Shown piece by piece: positions 39,220-48,931 of a stretch of 64,000 bases of DNA (its first letter is position 1; every line of letters starts with the position of its first letter). The position numbers and the translations under genes were made by a program. Origin of the DNA: DATBGZ01 sp036557785 (GTDB taxonomy: Bacteria; Actinomycetota; Actinomycetes; Mycobacteriales; Micromonosporaceae); NCBI GenBank assembly GCA_036557785.1, contig DATBGZ010000038.1, positions 1 through 64,000 of the forward strand. The letters run 5' to 3'. The notes under the pieces were generated by a model. The model did no database searches. It worked only from the letters and a program-made list of their open reading frames with translations, and had not been told where the DNA came from.

Positions 39220-40335
39220 ATGGGTGAGTCGAGCGCGTTCACTTTTCCGTGGCCGGTTGACGACGATGGCCCTCGATCGGTAACCGTCCTGCGGTTGCCC
39301 AGCGGCTGCGCCGGTGTCGTGGTCGTCGACGACGTCAGCCTCGGACCTGCCATCGGTGGCGTGCGGATGAGCCAGGACGTGACTGCGGCCGAGGTGGCCC
39401 GGCTGGCTCGCGCCATGACCTTGAAGAACTCCGCCGCCGGCCTGCCGCATGGCGGCGGCAAGGCCGGTATCCGCATACCGCACGCGCTCTCGGATCGTGA
39501 TCGCGAAGCGGTCATCCGTGCCTTCGCCATCGGCATTCGGAACATTGACGAGTACATCCCTGGGCCGGACATGGGCACCGATGAGACCGCCATGGCGTGG
39601 ATCCGGGATGAGATCGGTCGAGCCGTGGGCCTGCCAGCCGTGCTGGGAGGCATCCCACTGGACGAGGTCGGCGCGACCGGCTTCGGTATCGGCGTCTGCG
39701 CGGAGGCCGTCGCGACGACCGGACGGCTACGGCTGGCCGACGCCCGTGTCGCGATCCAGGGCTTCGGAGCGGTGGGCCGACACGCTGCAGTCGCGCTGCG
39801 GCAGCGCGGCGCTCACGTCGTCGCCGTGGCCGATCGTTCCGCCACCATCTACGACCCGGTCGGTCTGGACGTCGACAGTCTCGTGGCGTTCAAGCGAGCC
39901 CATCCGCTCGACCAGTATCCGGGCGCCGAGACCCTGGCCAGCGGGGACGTGCTCACGTTGGACTGCGACGTGCTCGTGCCAGCCGCTCAGCCAGATGTCG
40001 TGCACGAGGCCAACGCGGCGAAGATCCAGGCCAGCGTGATCCTGCCTGGCGCGAACATCGCCGTCACCGATGCGGCGGAGACTGAGCTGGCCGCTCGCGG
40101 CGTGCTCTGCGTCCCGGACTTCATCGCCAACGCGGGCGGCGTGATCTGCGCCGCCGTCGAGTACGCGGGTGGTAGCCGAGCCGATGCCTTCAGGGCTATT
40201 GAAGAGCGCATCAGCGCCAACACCGCCGAGCTACTGCGCCGCGTCGAAAGCACTGGCGACTCCCCGCGAGCCGCTGCGCAAGCCATGGCACGAGCCAGGA
40301 TCCGATTGGCCAGTACCTTCCAGCGTACGTTCTGA
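39220..40335 (+). CDS. Leu/Glu/Phe/Val dehydrogenase family protein
   Basis: 371 residues. Substrate-binding Lys motifs in LARAMTLKNSAAGLPHGGGKAGI, catalytic Asp region GPDMGTDETAMAW, dinucleotide motif VAIQGFGAVGRHAA and DFIANAGGVICAAVEY. These are the marks of amino-acid dehydrogenases that interconvert a 2-oxo acid and an amino acid. ATG 39220 has only a weak ribosome-binding site; the frame starts at 39124. Downstream of the dehydratase and 2-hydroxyacid dehydrogenase, it probably uses a related 2-oxo acid. Confidence 0.85.
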   Translation: MGESSAFTFPWPVDDDGPRSVTVLRLPSGCAGVVVVDDVSLGPAIGGVRMSQDVTAAEVARLARAMTLKNSAAGLPHGGGKAGIRIPHALSDRDREAVIRAFAIGIRNIDEYIPGPDMGTDETAMAWIRDEIGRAVGLPAVLGGIPLDEVGATGFGIGVCAEAVATTGRLRLADARVAIQGFGAVGRHAAVALRQRGAHVVAVADRSATIYDPVGLDVDSLVAFKRAHPLDQYPGAETLASGDVLTLDCDVLVPAAQPDVVHEANAAKIQASVILPGANIAVTDAAETELAARGVLCVPDFIANAGGVICAAVEYAGGSRADAFRAIEERISANTAELLRRVESTGDSPRAAAQAMARARIRLASTFQRTF

Positions 40336-40342
40336 CCCACCC

Positions 40343-40359
40343 CACGGGCTCCACCCGTG
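40343..40359. terminator. Small hairpin between convergent genes
   Basis: CACGGG (40343-40348) pairs with CCCGTG (40354-40359) around CTCCA, in the 40-bp gap between the converging amino-acid dehydrogenase and P-type ATPase genes. A weak bidirectional terminator candidate. Confidence 0.4.
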
Positions 40360-40375
40360 CAGTTGCAGCCGCCGA

Positions 40376-42979
40376 TCAACCACCAGTACGGCGGGCGCTT
40401 AGGAGTCCTTTGTGGATTGTGTCGGCCAGGAGCAGGGTGGGGATGGCAGTGGCTGCAGCAGCCCAGCCGAGGGCGGATGGCCAGGCCGATCCAAGGACCT
40501 TCGCCACCAGCGGTATCCCCACAAAGACGATCAGCAACAACAACTCCGACGCGATCGCGAATAGCAGCAATGAGTTCGTCCGTGCCCTGAGGCGGAAGAA
40601 CGGCTGCGCCTCGCTGCGGCAGACATACGCGTTGGCCAGCTGCCCCAGCACAATCGCGGCGAAGGCCGTGCCGGATGCAGTGGCGAGAAGCGCCGGAGAC
40701 GGTTCGGCTCCCCACCGCCAGCCGCCGGCCAGGAGCACCGCGACGAAGGCGCCGAGCGACGAGAGCACCTCGGCCGGCCCAAGGACCGCGAAAGCCCGGA
40801 CGGCCACCCGTCGATCGATCAGTTGGCCGGTACGGGCTGCCCCGGAGAGGGTACGCGCGTGCGACGGCTCGGCGCCCAGTGCCAGTGCGGGCAGCATGTC
40901 CGTCCCGATGTCGAGGGCCAGCACCTGCAGCACGCCGATCGCGAGGGGAAATGCGCCGCCGGTCATCGCCCATACGACGAACGGGGCAAGCTCCGCGACG
41001 TTGTCGGTGAGGTGGTAGGTCAGGAACCGTCGAATGTTGGCGAACGTAGCCCGGCCCAACGCGATGGCCCGCACGATCGTGACGAAGTTGTCGTCGAGCA
41101 GGATGAGGTCCGCGGCCTCCCGCGCCACATCGCTTCCGTTCGCACCCATCGCGATGCCGATGTCTGCGGTACGTAGTGCGGGTGCGTCGTTCACCCCGTC
41201 TCCGGTCATCGCCACGACGTGGCCACGGGCCTGCAGGGCCTTTGCCACCCGCAGTTTCTGCTCCGGGCTGACGCGGGCGATCACGATGCCGTCGCGGTCG
41301 ACCAGATCGCCCAGCTCGCCATCGTCGAGCGGAAGCTCCTGTCCCGTGAGGACGACCGCGTCCGGGCCTGCCAGCCCGACCTGCCGAGCAACTGCTAGGG
41401 CGGTGCCGGGATGATCCCCGGTGACCACGGCGAGCTTGATCTGCGCCCGCCGGCAGGCATCGACAGCGGCTGACGCCTCCTCTCTTGGCGGGTCGAGCAG
41501 GCCCACCACGCCGAGCAAGCGTAGGCCGGCAGCATCGCGCATCCGGTCCGGCTGGACCGCGGGACCGCGGGCCACGCCAACGACGCGCAGCCCTCGCTCG
41601 GCCATCCCATGCGCGGCCAACAACGCACGCTCGCGCTCAACAGTTCGGAGCTCGCACAACTCGACCACGCGCTCGGGAGCACCTTTGACATGCAACGCCC
41701 CCGCCGCTAGCGCTGCCGAACGCAGCAACCGGGGATCGAACGGCTGGCGCGCGATGGTTCGGTCCGCGTGCAGCAGGCGCGCCAGATCGAGGCCGGCTCG
41801 CAACCCGAGTACGAAGAGCGCCACCTCCGTTGGGTCACCCTGCGGACGCGGTCGCCCATCCCGCATCACCAGGGTCCCGGTCGATGCCCGGACCGCACTG
41901 TACGCAAGGTCGGCGATCAGCTCGCGCACCTCCGGAGCCGAGTCGATCCGGCCCACCGGGTCGTATCCGGCACCGGTCACCGTGGCCGTGCCGGAGGGTG
42001 TCCAGACTTCGACGGCCGTCATTTCATTGCGCGTGAGCGTACCCGTCTTGTCGGTGCAGATGAACGTCACTGATCCCAACGTCTCGACCGCATCGAGCCT
42101 CTTCACCAGTGCATGTTGGTTGGCCATGGCGCGTGCCCCAACGGCCAGGGAGAGCGTGACCGTCGGCAGCAGGCCCTCAGGAACCAGCGCGACCGTGACT
42201 CCCAGGGCGAACAGGAAGCCCTGTACCGGGTTGAGCCCAACCATCTGGGACACTCCGAACAGGACAGTGCCGACGCTGACGGACGTGATCGCGACGACCG
42301 TCACGACACGGTGCAGCCGCACCGCGAGCGGGCCGGCCTGACGGTGGACATTCCTCGTGAGCGTGGCGATCCCGGCCAGCCTCGTCGCGCCACCGGTGGC
42401 CGTCACGAGCGCCTGGGCCGAGCCCTCCACCACGTACGTACCGGCGTACAGCTCGTCACCACCGCCCGCTCGCCGCGAAACGCTCTCTCCCGTGAGGATC
42501 GACTCGTCGACGGCCAGGCCGACGGATTGCAGCGTGGAAATGTCCGCGCTGACCTGATCGCCGGCTTCGAGGAGCAGGACGTCGCCCGGCACCAGCTCAG
42601 CGACGGGAACCCTGCGACGTTGTCCGTCACGCCGCACCGTGGCCGCGGCCGGCAGGAGGGCGCGCAGCCGGTCGACGGCGCGATCAGCGCGGTACTCCTG
42701 GATGAACGCGAACGCGCCGTTGACCAGGATGACCACGATGATCGCGATGCCGAGCTGCGCCATGCCCGCGATCGCTGCCAGCGCCGCGGCGGCCCACAGC
42801 AGCAGCGCAAAGAAGTGAGTGATGTTGCGCAAGACCCCCAGCACGACCGGCGGTTTTCGCGCCGCGGGCATCTCGTTCGGCCCGTGCTCGGCCAGCCGTC
42901 GAGCCGCTTCGCCCGAACTCAGACCGCCAGACGCGACCGCAGGCAGCGTCTGGTCCAGCTGACCCGTGCCGTAGCTCAC
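40376..42979 (-). CDS. Cation-transporting P-type ATPase (P2 type)
   Basis: 867 residues. N-terminal cation-ATPase domain (GLSSGEAARRLAEHGPNEMP), actuator TGES in VDESILTGESV, membrane motif VALVPEGLLPTVTLSLA, phosphorylation motif ICTDKTGTLTRNE, hinge VAMTGDGVNDAPALR, then a C-terminal four-helix region (ALDIGTDMLPALALGAE). The PEGL membrane motif places it with Ca2+ or Na+/K+-type pumps. It is followed on the same strand by the universal stress protein gene (which lies upstream in transcription), a pairing seen in hypoxia or stress regulons. Confidence 0.9.
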   Translation of the reverse strand: MSYGTGQLDQTLPAVASGGLSSGEAARRLAEHGPNEMPAARKPPVVLGVLRNITHFFALLLWAAAALAAIAGMAQLGIAIIVVILVNGAFAFIQEYRADRAVDRLRALLPAAATVRRDGQRRRVPVAELVPGDVLLLEAGDQVSADISTLQSVGLAVDESILTGESVSRRAGGGDELYAGTYVVEGSAQALVTATGGATRLAGIATLTRNVHRQAGPLAVRLHRVVTVVAITSVSVGTVLFGVSQMVGLNPVQGFLFALGVTVALVPEGLLPTVTLSLAVGARAMANQHALVKRLDAVETLGSVTFICTDKTGTLTRNEMTAVEVWTPSGTATVTGAGYDPVGRIDSAPEVRELIADLAYSAVRASTGTLVMRDGRPRPQGDPTEVALFVLGLRAGLDLARLLHADRTIARQPFDPRLLRSAALAAGALHVKGAPERVVELCELRTVERERALLAAHGMAERGLRVVGVARGPAVQPDRMRDAAGLRLLGVVGLLDPPREEASAAVDACRRAQIKLAVVTGDHPGTALAVARQVGLAGPDAVVLTGQELPLDDGELGDLVDRDGIVIARVSPEQKLRVAKALQARGHVVAMTGDGVNDAPALRTADIGIAMGANGSDVAREAADLILLDDNFVTIVRAIALGRATFANIRRFLTYHLTDNVAELAPFVVWAMTGGAFPLAIGVLQVLALDIGTDMLPALALGAEPSHARTLSGAARTGQLIDRRVAVRAFAVLGPAEVLSSLGAFVAVLLAGGWRWGAEPSPALLATASGTAFAAIVLGQLANAYVCRSEAQPFFRLRARTNSLLLFAIASELLLLIVFVGIPLVAKVLGSAWPSALGWAAAATAIPTLLLADTIHKGLLSARRTGG

Positions 42980-43031
42980 GGTGCCTTCGCCGAAGTCCCC
43001 GGTCTTGCCAGGCGTCCCACGACCGGCCCAC

Positions 43032-43919
43032 TCAACGGATGATGGCGACGGGGCAATGAGCGTGGTGCAGGGCCTGCTGGCTCACCGAGCCGAGCAGCAG
43101 TCCGGTGAACCCGCCGCGGCCGCGGGACCCGATGACCAGAAGCGTCGCGTGGCGGGACAGGTCGATCAGCGCGAGCGCGGGGTGTGCCGCGATCAGCCGG
43201 TGGCTGACCGGAACGTGCTGGAACTTCTCCTGCCATAGGTGCACCCACTCCCGCATCTGGTGCAACTCGGCCGTCTCCAGCTCGGCCACGCTGTCGCTGA
43301 ATGGGGCGACTTCGCCGCGCGACGGTGGGTTCCATGCATGCGCGACGATGAGGGGTAGGCCGCGGAGGTCGGCCTCCGCGAACGCGAACCCGATCGCCCG
43401 GTCGCCACCCGGTGACCCGTCGACGCCGACCACTATCGGCTCAGTCGGGCGCGTTGCGTCCAAGGTCTGGCGCACGACCACCACGGGACCATGCGCGTGG
43501 GCGCAGACCGCTGCAGCGACCGATCCCAGCAGCAGCGAGGCGATACCGCCCCGGCTGCGGTGCCCCAGGACCACCAGACACGCCTGGGCCGAGGCCTTCA
43601 CAAGGACCGCCGCGGTCGGCCCCTCGATCGCCCGGCCAGCCACCGGGACTTCCCCTGCGTCCGCGACCACGGCACGCACGGCCGCCGCGACGAGCGCCTC
43701 GGCATCCTGCCGCAGAGTCGCCTCCGACCAGCCGACCGGCGGCGCTGCCGGGGACGCCGCCACGAAGGGCCATCGGTAGGCGTGCACCAACCGCAGCGGC
43801 AGGTGGCGACGCCGTGCCTCTGCCGCGCCCCACCGCGCCGCGGCCAGACTAGGCTCAGAGCCGTCGATGCCGACCACGATCGGCGTGTGCTCTGCCGTTG
43901 TCGAGGGCGGCTCCGTCAT
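43032..43919 (-). CDS. Tandem universal stress protein
   Basis: 295 residues with two Usp domains: PIVVGIDGSEPSLAAARWGAAEA...VVLGHRSRGGIASLLLGSVAAAV, then PIVVGVDGSPGGDRAIGFAFAEA...LVIGSRGRGGFTGLLLGSVSQQALHHAHCPVAIIR. Each has the ATP-binding G-x2-G-x9-G(S/T) motif. ATG 43919 is used; the frame extends to 44060 with unrelated residues. Cytosolic stress-response protein, transcribed toward the P-type ATPase with a ~50-bp gap. Confidence 0.88.
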   Translation of the reverse strand: MTEPPSTTAEHTPIVVGIDGSEPSLAAARWGAAEARRRHLPLRLVHAYRWPFVAASPAAPPVGWSEATLRQDAEALVAAAVRAVVADAGEVPVAGRAIEGPTAAVLVKASAQACLVVLGHRSRGGIASLLLGSVAAAVCAHAHGPVVVVRQTLDATRPTEPIVVGVDGSPGGDRAIGFAFAEADLRGLPLIVAHAWNPPSRGEVAPFSDSVAELETAELHQMREWVHLWQEKFQHVPVSHRLIAAHPALALIDLSRHATLLVIGSRGRGGFTGLLLGSVSQQALHHAHCPVAIIR

Positions 43920-44256
43920 CGCTGCTTCTGCCTTGTACTCGTGCGTGGCCGTTGTCACGTAACGCAGCAGTGCCTCATCGCGCCTCTCGCTGCCCTGCGA
44001 GCGGGCCAGCACGTCGCGTCGCGCCTGCTGGGAAGCATCCCGTTCTCTGCTCTCCTCCACGCATCAACGATTCGCCGCCACGTGACAGGACAGCAGGGCC
44101 GTTCGCCCGTGACGGCTGGGCTGAAGGGCCGAACAACCCGCGAGAGTGCCCGTGAATCCCTTGGCGGAGCGAGGCAGGAGGCGAGCACGTTTGCGCGCAG
44201 TAGCGATCTATGCTGGTGTGTACTGCGCTCATCCCGCCGATGTCGTGGAGGTGGAT

Positions 44257-44913
44257 GTGAATGTGAGCGAGCAGGGATGGCGCGACTTCATCGCCGCGCA
44301 GGGTGGTTCGGACTGGGTCGTGCTGCACGGTGGGGCGACCGCGGTCTTCCGCGTCCCGTCGATGGTGGAGGCGGCCCGGCTGGCCGAGGCGGTCGTACGG
44401 GCCACTGGGTCTGACGGCGCTGGCCTGCTCATGACGATCGCCGAGGGCCAGCTCACCGTACGGCTGACCCGCGACCTGTGGCGCCTCGAGGAGAGGCACG
44501 TGCAGCTTGCGGGCGCGATCTCGGCGGTGGCGCGCGAGCACGGCGCCGTGCCTGACCGGACGCGGGTACAAGAGGTGCAGTTCGCCATCGCGGCCCAGCC
44601 AGAGGCGATCGATGTCGGATTCTGGCGCGCCGTGCTCGGGTACGCGGAGATGAGCGAGGACAACGCCGTCGACCCGCTCGGGCATGGGTCGACGGTCTGG
44701 ATGCAGGAGCTTGATCCCGCCAAGGCTCTACGGCATGCGATGCACGTCGATGTGTCCCTCGCTCGTGAACAGGCTGAGCAGCGCCTGGCTGCCGCCCTGG
44801 CCGCCGGCGGCCGCATCGTGGACGAGTCCAACGCCCCGGCGAGCTGGATCCTCGCTGACCGCGCCGGCAACCGGGTCTGCATCGCCGCTTGGCCCGACGG
44901 CGCGTCCTCGTGA
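44257..44913 (+). CDS. Pterin-dehydratase-like/VOC fusion protein
   Basis: 218 residues from GTG 44257 (GGAGG upstream). The N-terminal half (GGATAVFRVPSMVEAARLAEAV...LTVRLTR...RHVQLAGAISAVARE) follows the 4a-hydroxytetrahydrobiopterin dehydratase pattern as found fused to VOC domains in actinobacteria; the C-terminal half (VDVGFWRAVLGYAEMSEDNAVDP...WMQELD) is the VOC part. The catalytic His-His-Pro of true dehydratases is missing, replaced by a GAGLLMTIAEG stretch, so dehydratase activity is unlikely. Confidence 0.65.
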   Translation: MNVSEQGWRDFIAAQGGSDWVVLHGGATAVFRVPSMVEAARLAEAVVRATGSDGAGLLMTIAEGQLTVRLTRDLWRLEERHVQLAGAISAVAREHGAVPDRTRVQEVQFAIAAQPEAIDVGFWRAVLGYAEMSEDNAVDPLGHGSTVWMQELDPAKALRHAMHVDVSLAREQAEQRLAAALAAGGRIVDESNAPASWILADRAGNRVCIAAWPDGASS

Positions 44914-44997
44914 GGGTCGAGCACCGCGCCGCCCGCCCCGCGTTGCCCGGCTGTTGACCAGCCACACCGACGGGCAACTGGCCGAAACCGGCTCCCG

Positions 44998-45651
44998 TCA
45001 GCGAGGTTGCAGGTAACGCAGCACGGCGAGGACCCGCCGGTTGTCCGCGTCCGAGGGCGGCAGGTCGAGCTTGCCGAAGATGCTCGCGACATGCTTTTCC
45101 ACGACGCCGGGTGTGATGGACAGTGCCTCACCGATGCCGGCGTTGGACCGTCCTTCGGCCATGAGCGCGAGTACCTGGCGTTCCCGTGCGGTGAGGTCGG
45201 CGAGGCCCTCGCTGTGCCGACTCGCCCGCAGCAGGTGCGCGACGACCTCAGGGTCCAGCGCCGTGCCGCCGGTTCCGACCCGCGTCAATGCATCGACGAA
45301 CTCAGCCACGTTGGCGACCCGCTCCTTGAGCAGGTACCCCACCCCGCCCGAGCCGGCGGCGAGGAGTTGGGTGGCGTAGCGGGTCTCGACGTACTGCGAG
45401 AAGACGAGCACGCCGACGCCGGGATGGTCGCGACGCAGGTCGAGGGCGGCCCGCAACCCCTCGTCGGTATGGGTCGGTGGCATCCGGATGTCGACGATCG
45501 CGGCATCCGCCGGGTCGGCGAGACCGGCGACGGCGGCGAGGAGGTCCTCGGCCGTGCCGACCGCGGCAACGACGCTGTGGCCGCGGTCGGCGAGCAGGCG
45601 GGCCAGGCCCTCGCGCATCATGGCCCCATCCTCGGCGATGACAACCCGCAC
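44998..45651 (-). CDS. NarL/LuxR-type response regulator
   Basis: 217 residues. Receiver domain with acidic pocket (VVIAEDGAMMREGLA), phospho-acceptor Asp in AAIVDIRMPP, Lys in GYLLKERVAN; C-terminal LuxR helix-turn-helix LTARERQVLALMAEGRSNAGIGEAL. Partner of the histidine kinase 11 bp upstream. Probably controls the ABC exporter in the same cluster. Confidence 0.92.
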   Translation of the reverse strand: MRVVIAEDGAMMREGLARLLADRGHSVVAAVGTAEDLLAAVAGLADPADAAIVDIRMPPTHTDEGLRAALDLRRDHPGVGVLVFSQYVETRYATQLLAAGSGGVGYLLKERVANVAEFVDALTRVGTGGTALDPEVVAHLLRASRHSEGLADLTARERQVLALMAEGRSNAGIGEALSITPGVVEKHVASIFGKLDLPPSDADNRRVLAVLRYLQPR

Positions 45652-45662
45652 TCTAGCCCTCC

Positions 45663-47012
45663 TCAGGGTTGGTACGGCAGGTCGACGCTGATGCGCGTCG
45701 GGCCGCCGGCCGGGCTCGCGATCGAGAGGTGCCCGTCGGCGGCGGAGATGCGCTGGGCGAGCCCGGAGAGTCCCGTACCGCGCGCCGGATCCGCGCCGCC
45801 GACTCCGTCGTCGCAGACGTGCAGCCGCAGCCGGTCGCCATCGCCGACCAGATCGACCGTGACGTGGCTCGCTCGGCTGTGCTTGGTGGCGTTGGCGAGC
45901 AACTCGGTCGTGCAGAAGTACGCCATAGTCTCGATCGCGGGGGCCGGGCGTACCGGCACATCGACGCGCAGCGAGACCGGGATCACGCTGGTGTTGGCCA
46001 GCGTCGCCAACGCATCGGGCAGGCCGTTGTCCAGCACCGGCGGGTGGATGCCGTGCACGAGGTCACGCAGGTCGGCGAGTGCATCCTTGGCACCGCTCGC
46101 GGCGAGAGCCAGGAGCTCGCGTGCCTGGTCGAGGTCACGGGGCTGCCCGCTGTCGCCGAGCTTCTCCGCCGCCATGCCGAGGTTGAGCGCGACCGTGGCG
46201 AGCCGGATCTGGGCGCCGTCGTGGATGTCGCGCTCCAGCCGGCGCAGGGTCGCCGCGGCGTCGTCGAGTACCTGGGTACGGCTCTGCTCGAGGTGACGCA
46301 CGCGCTGGGTCATCGAGCCCGGCGCGAGCAGTCGGCGGATCACTGCCCCGTCCAACGTGGCCGCCGCGTGTGCCACCCACGGTGCGACGAGCAGCATCGC
46401 GGCGCCGGCCGCGAACGCGGCGAACGTACCCGCGTAGGTCTCGACATCGAAGACGCCCAGTGGGGTCACGACCGGGACCGGGCTCAACCGGACACCCTCG
46501 GGAGGGTTGCGGAACAGTCCCCACCAGAGCGGGTACGAGAGGTTGACCACGCCGCCGACGAAGCAGACCACGGCATAGATCTGCGGAATCGACAGCGGCA
46601 ACTTGAGCAGGCTGTAGGCGACGCCACGCCATCCCGGTCCGTCGCTGAGGATCGCACGCAGACCAGGTCGTCGCGCCGTGGGAGGATCCACCGCGATCGA
46701 GAGGAGCCGGGCGGCCAGGCGGCGGTGCAGGGCGCTCAGCGCCCGGCCGATCGGCGGGGCGAGGAGGGCCATGGCGACCAGCGCCACCGCAACGCCGCCG
46801 AGTGCGGCGGGCGTGACCGCCGGCTCCACGGCTGAGCCACGCCCGGCCCCGGTCAGCGTCGCCAGTCCGTACGCGGATCCGAACACCACGCCCGGCACCG
46901 CGAAGTCCAGCACCCCGGCGACCACGCCGCACAGGCAGAAGGCCAGCTCCCGAACCGCCCCCACGGTGAACGGGGCGCGCAACAGTTGCCTGGCGATGCC
47001 CATCCCCGCCAT
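45663..47012 (-). CDS. Sensor histidine kinase (HisKA_3 type)
   Basis: 449 residues. The N-terminal ~250 residues hold about six hydrophobic segments of a membrane sensor; the phosphorylation His is in LERDIHDGAQIRLATVALNLG; the ATPase part has ELLANATKHSRASHVTV and LHVCDDGVGGADPARGTGLSGLAQRI. It phosphorylates the response regulator just downstream. The gene follows the ABC permease by about 10 bp, giving an ABC-kinase-regulator operon typical of envelope or peptide stress. Confidence 0.9.
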   Translation of the reverse strand: MAGMGIARQLLRAPFTVGAVRELAFCLCGVVAGVLDFAVPGVVFGSAYGLATLTGAGRGSAVEPAVTPAALGGVAVALVAMALLAPPIGRALSALHRRLAARLLSIAVDPPTARRPGLRAILSDGPGWRGVAYSLLKLPLSIPQIYAVVCFVGGVVNLSYPLWWGLFRNPPEGVRLSPVPVVTPLGVFDVETYAGTFAAFAAGAAMLLVAPWVAHAAATLDGAVIRRLLAPGSMTQRVRHLEQSRTQVLDDAAATLRRLERDIHDGAQIRLATVALNLGMAAEKLGDSGQPRDLDQARELLALAASGAKDALADLRDLVHGIHPPVLDNGLPDALATLANTSVIPVSLRVDVPVRPAPAIETMAYFCTTELLANATKHSRASHVTVDLVGDGDRLRLHVCDDGVGGADPARGTGLSGLAQRISAADGHLSIASPAGGPTRISVDLPYQP

Positions 47013-47021
47013 TGTGGTCGC

Positions 47022-47795
47022 TCACACGTCGCGTCGGCGCAGCAGCACCGCGCCGATCGTCAACCCCGTCACCGCATAGGAGGTCATCACTGCGACAGCC
47101 GCCGCCGCGCTGAGCGTGCCGGACACCGGCGCGGTCACGATGATCGAGTTGGCCAGCATCATCATCGGAACGAATCGGGACACGGCAATGCCGGCCTCAC
47201 CGAACATGCCCGCGATGATCATCGGGATGACGATGCCGGCGAAGAGCGCGCCGACCGCGCCGGCGGCGTGGCGGATGATCGCGCCCAGGCCGAGTCCGAT
47301 CAGCGCGACCGCGGTCAGGTAGAGCGCCGTGGCGAGTACGGTGCGCACCACTCTCCCGTCGAGCAGGGACAGACGGCTCACGGGTGAGCTGGTGATCGCG
47401 AGCTGTGCGGCAGCGTGTGCCATGAGGCAGCCGAGCAGGGCGACCGGCAGCGTCACACACGTGCATACGGTCGCCTTGGCGGCGAGCACCGCCGCGCGCC
47501 TGGGCGCGGCAAGGACGGTGGAGCGCATCGTCCCAGCGGAATACTCCCCGCCGACCATCAGCACGCCCAACGCGCCGAAGAGCAGCTGACCCAGGACTGC
47601 ACCGGCCAGCGCGTTGTTGGCGATCTGCGTTGCCGGCGCCACCGGGGTGTGGCTCCGGTAGCCCAACCCCACGCCGAGCCCGCCCGCGAGCATGGCCACC
47701 CAGGTCATGACGAGCAGCCACCACGTCGACCGCAGGCTTCGTACCTTGATCCACTCCATCCGCACAAGGCCGCCCAAGCCGTACGTCGTTCTCAT
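47022..47795 (-). CDS. ABC transporter permease
   Basis: 257 residues with about six membrane segments: starts GGLVRMEWIKVRSLRSTWWLL, then GQLLFGALGVLMVGGEYSAGTMRSTVLAAPRR, the pattern of ABC2-type permeases of daunorubicin/bacitracin-type exporters. It overlaps the ATPase gene by 4 nt. Works with 47792-48514, substrate unknown. Confidence 0.85.
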   Translation of the reverse strand: MRTTYGLGGLVRMEWIKVRSLRSTWWLLVMTWVAMLAGGLGVGLGYRSHTPVAPATQIANNALAGAVLGQLLFGALGVLMVGGEYSAGTMRSTVLAAPRRAAVLAAKATVCTCVTLPVALLGCLMAHAAAQLAITSSPVSRLSLLDGRVVRTVLATALYLTAVALIGLGLGAIIRHAAGAVGALFAGIVIPMIIAGMFGEAGIAVSRFVPMMMLANSIIVTAPVSGTLSAAAAVAVMTSYAVTGLTIGAVLLRRRDV

Positions 47796-48514
47796 CGCTG
47801 ACCTCCGCGGTACGTCGTAGCGGTGGCGGTCAATGCCAGGAACGCGTCCTCCACGGATGGTGCCCGGCTGGCGAACTGCGCCACCGACTCGTCCGCCAGC
47901 AGCCGGCCCTGCCGGATGACGACGAGTCGCTGCGCGATCAGGAGCATCTCCCCGATGAGGTGGCTGGAGACGAAGACCGTGCGGCCCTGTGCGGCCAGCG
48001 AGCCGAGCAGCTCACGCAGCCAGCGGATGCCTTCCGGGTCCAGGCCGTTGACCGGCTCGTCGAGCAACAGCACCGGAGGGTCGCCAAGGAGGGCCACCGC
48101 GATGCCGAGCCGAGCCGCCATGCCGAGGGAGTAGGCGCCGGTGCGCCGGTTGCCGGCGTCGGCCAGTCCTACCAACTCGAGTACTTGCGTCACCCGGGAG
48201 TCCGGGATCCGGTTGCTGGCCGCGAGCGCGGACAGGTGCGCACGGGCGGAGCGGCCGGGGTGGAATGCCCGCGCCTCCAACAGCGCGCCGACCTCGCGCA
48301 GCGGCCAGCGCAGGCCCGCGTAGGGGAGGCCGCCGATGCGAGCCGTGCCAGCGTCGGGCCGATCCAGGCCGAGGACCATCCGCAGGGTGGTGGACTTGCC
48401 CGACCCGTTGGGGCCGAGGAATCCCGTCACCACGCCGGCCTGGACGGTGAAGCTGAGCCGGTCCACGGCTAGCGTCGTGCCGTATCGCTTGGCCAATCCA
48501 TTCACCTCGATCAC
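47792..48514 (-). CDS. ABC transporter ATP-binding protein
   Basis: 240 residues from GTG 48514 (GAGGAGG 4 nt ahead). Walker A GPNGSGKSTT, signature region YSLGMAARLGIAVALLGDPPVLLLDEPVNGLDPEG (the Gly-rich signature reads SLGMAARLG), switch in VSSHLIGEM. First gene of the exporter/two-component operon. A second, broken copy of its N-terminal coding region lies at 51020-51150. Confidence 0.88.
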   Translation of the reverse strand: MIEVNGLAKRYGTTLAVDRLSFTVQAGVVTGFLGPNGSGKSTTLRMVLGLDRPDAGTARIGGLPYAGLRWPLREVGALLEARAFHPGRSARAHLSALAASNRIPDSRVTQVLELVGLADAGNRRTGAYSLGMAARLGIAVALLGDPPVLLLDEPVNGLDPEGIRWLRELLGSLAAQGRTVFVSSHLIGEMLLIAQRLVVIRQGRLLADESVAQFASRAPSVEDAFLALTATATTYRGGQR

Positions 48515-48629
48515 AGCGCCTCCTCGTCGAACCGTTGCGGTCGACGCTAGGCGGCTCAAAACCGAGGCGGAACGGGGCGAGCGCCCAGCCGGCGTTGGTG
48601 GTTATCCCCCATGCCGCGCACGCCGGGGG

Positions 48630-48926
48630 TCACGGCTGGGGGCTGACCAACCCGGTCTGGTAGGCGACCACGACCAGCTGGGCCCGATCGCGTGCGCCGA
48701 GTTTCGCCATGGCATGGCTGACGTGGGTGCGGGCGGTGGCCGGGCTGAGGAAGAGTTGGGCGCCGATCTCGTCGTTGCTCAGCCCAAGCCCCACCAGGGC
48801 CAGCACCTGGCGTTCGCGTTGGGTGAGCACCTTCAACCGGTCCTCCGCGACCCGGGTGGCGATGCGCTCAGCCGTGAACTGGGAGATGAGGCGCCGAGTG
48901 GGGCCGCAGTCGAGCCAGACCGTCAC
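48630..48926 (-). pseudogene. LuxR-type response regulator, N-terminus deleted
   Basis: 98 residues: TRRLISQFTAER then the complete LuxR helix-turn-helix LTQRERQVLALVGLGLSNDEIGAQLF with SPATARTHVSHAMAKLGARDR. The receiver domain that normally precedes this linker is absent. The break (about 48926) lies within a few bases of the point where the divergent MMPL gene begins without its own N-terminus, so one deletion probably removed both starts and the shared promoter region. Confidence 0.7.
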
Positions 48927-48931
48927 GCGCG

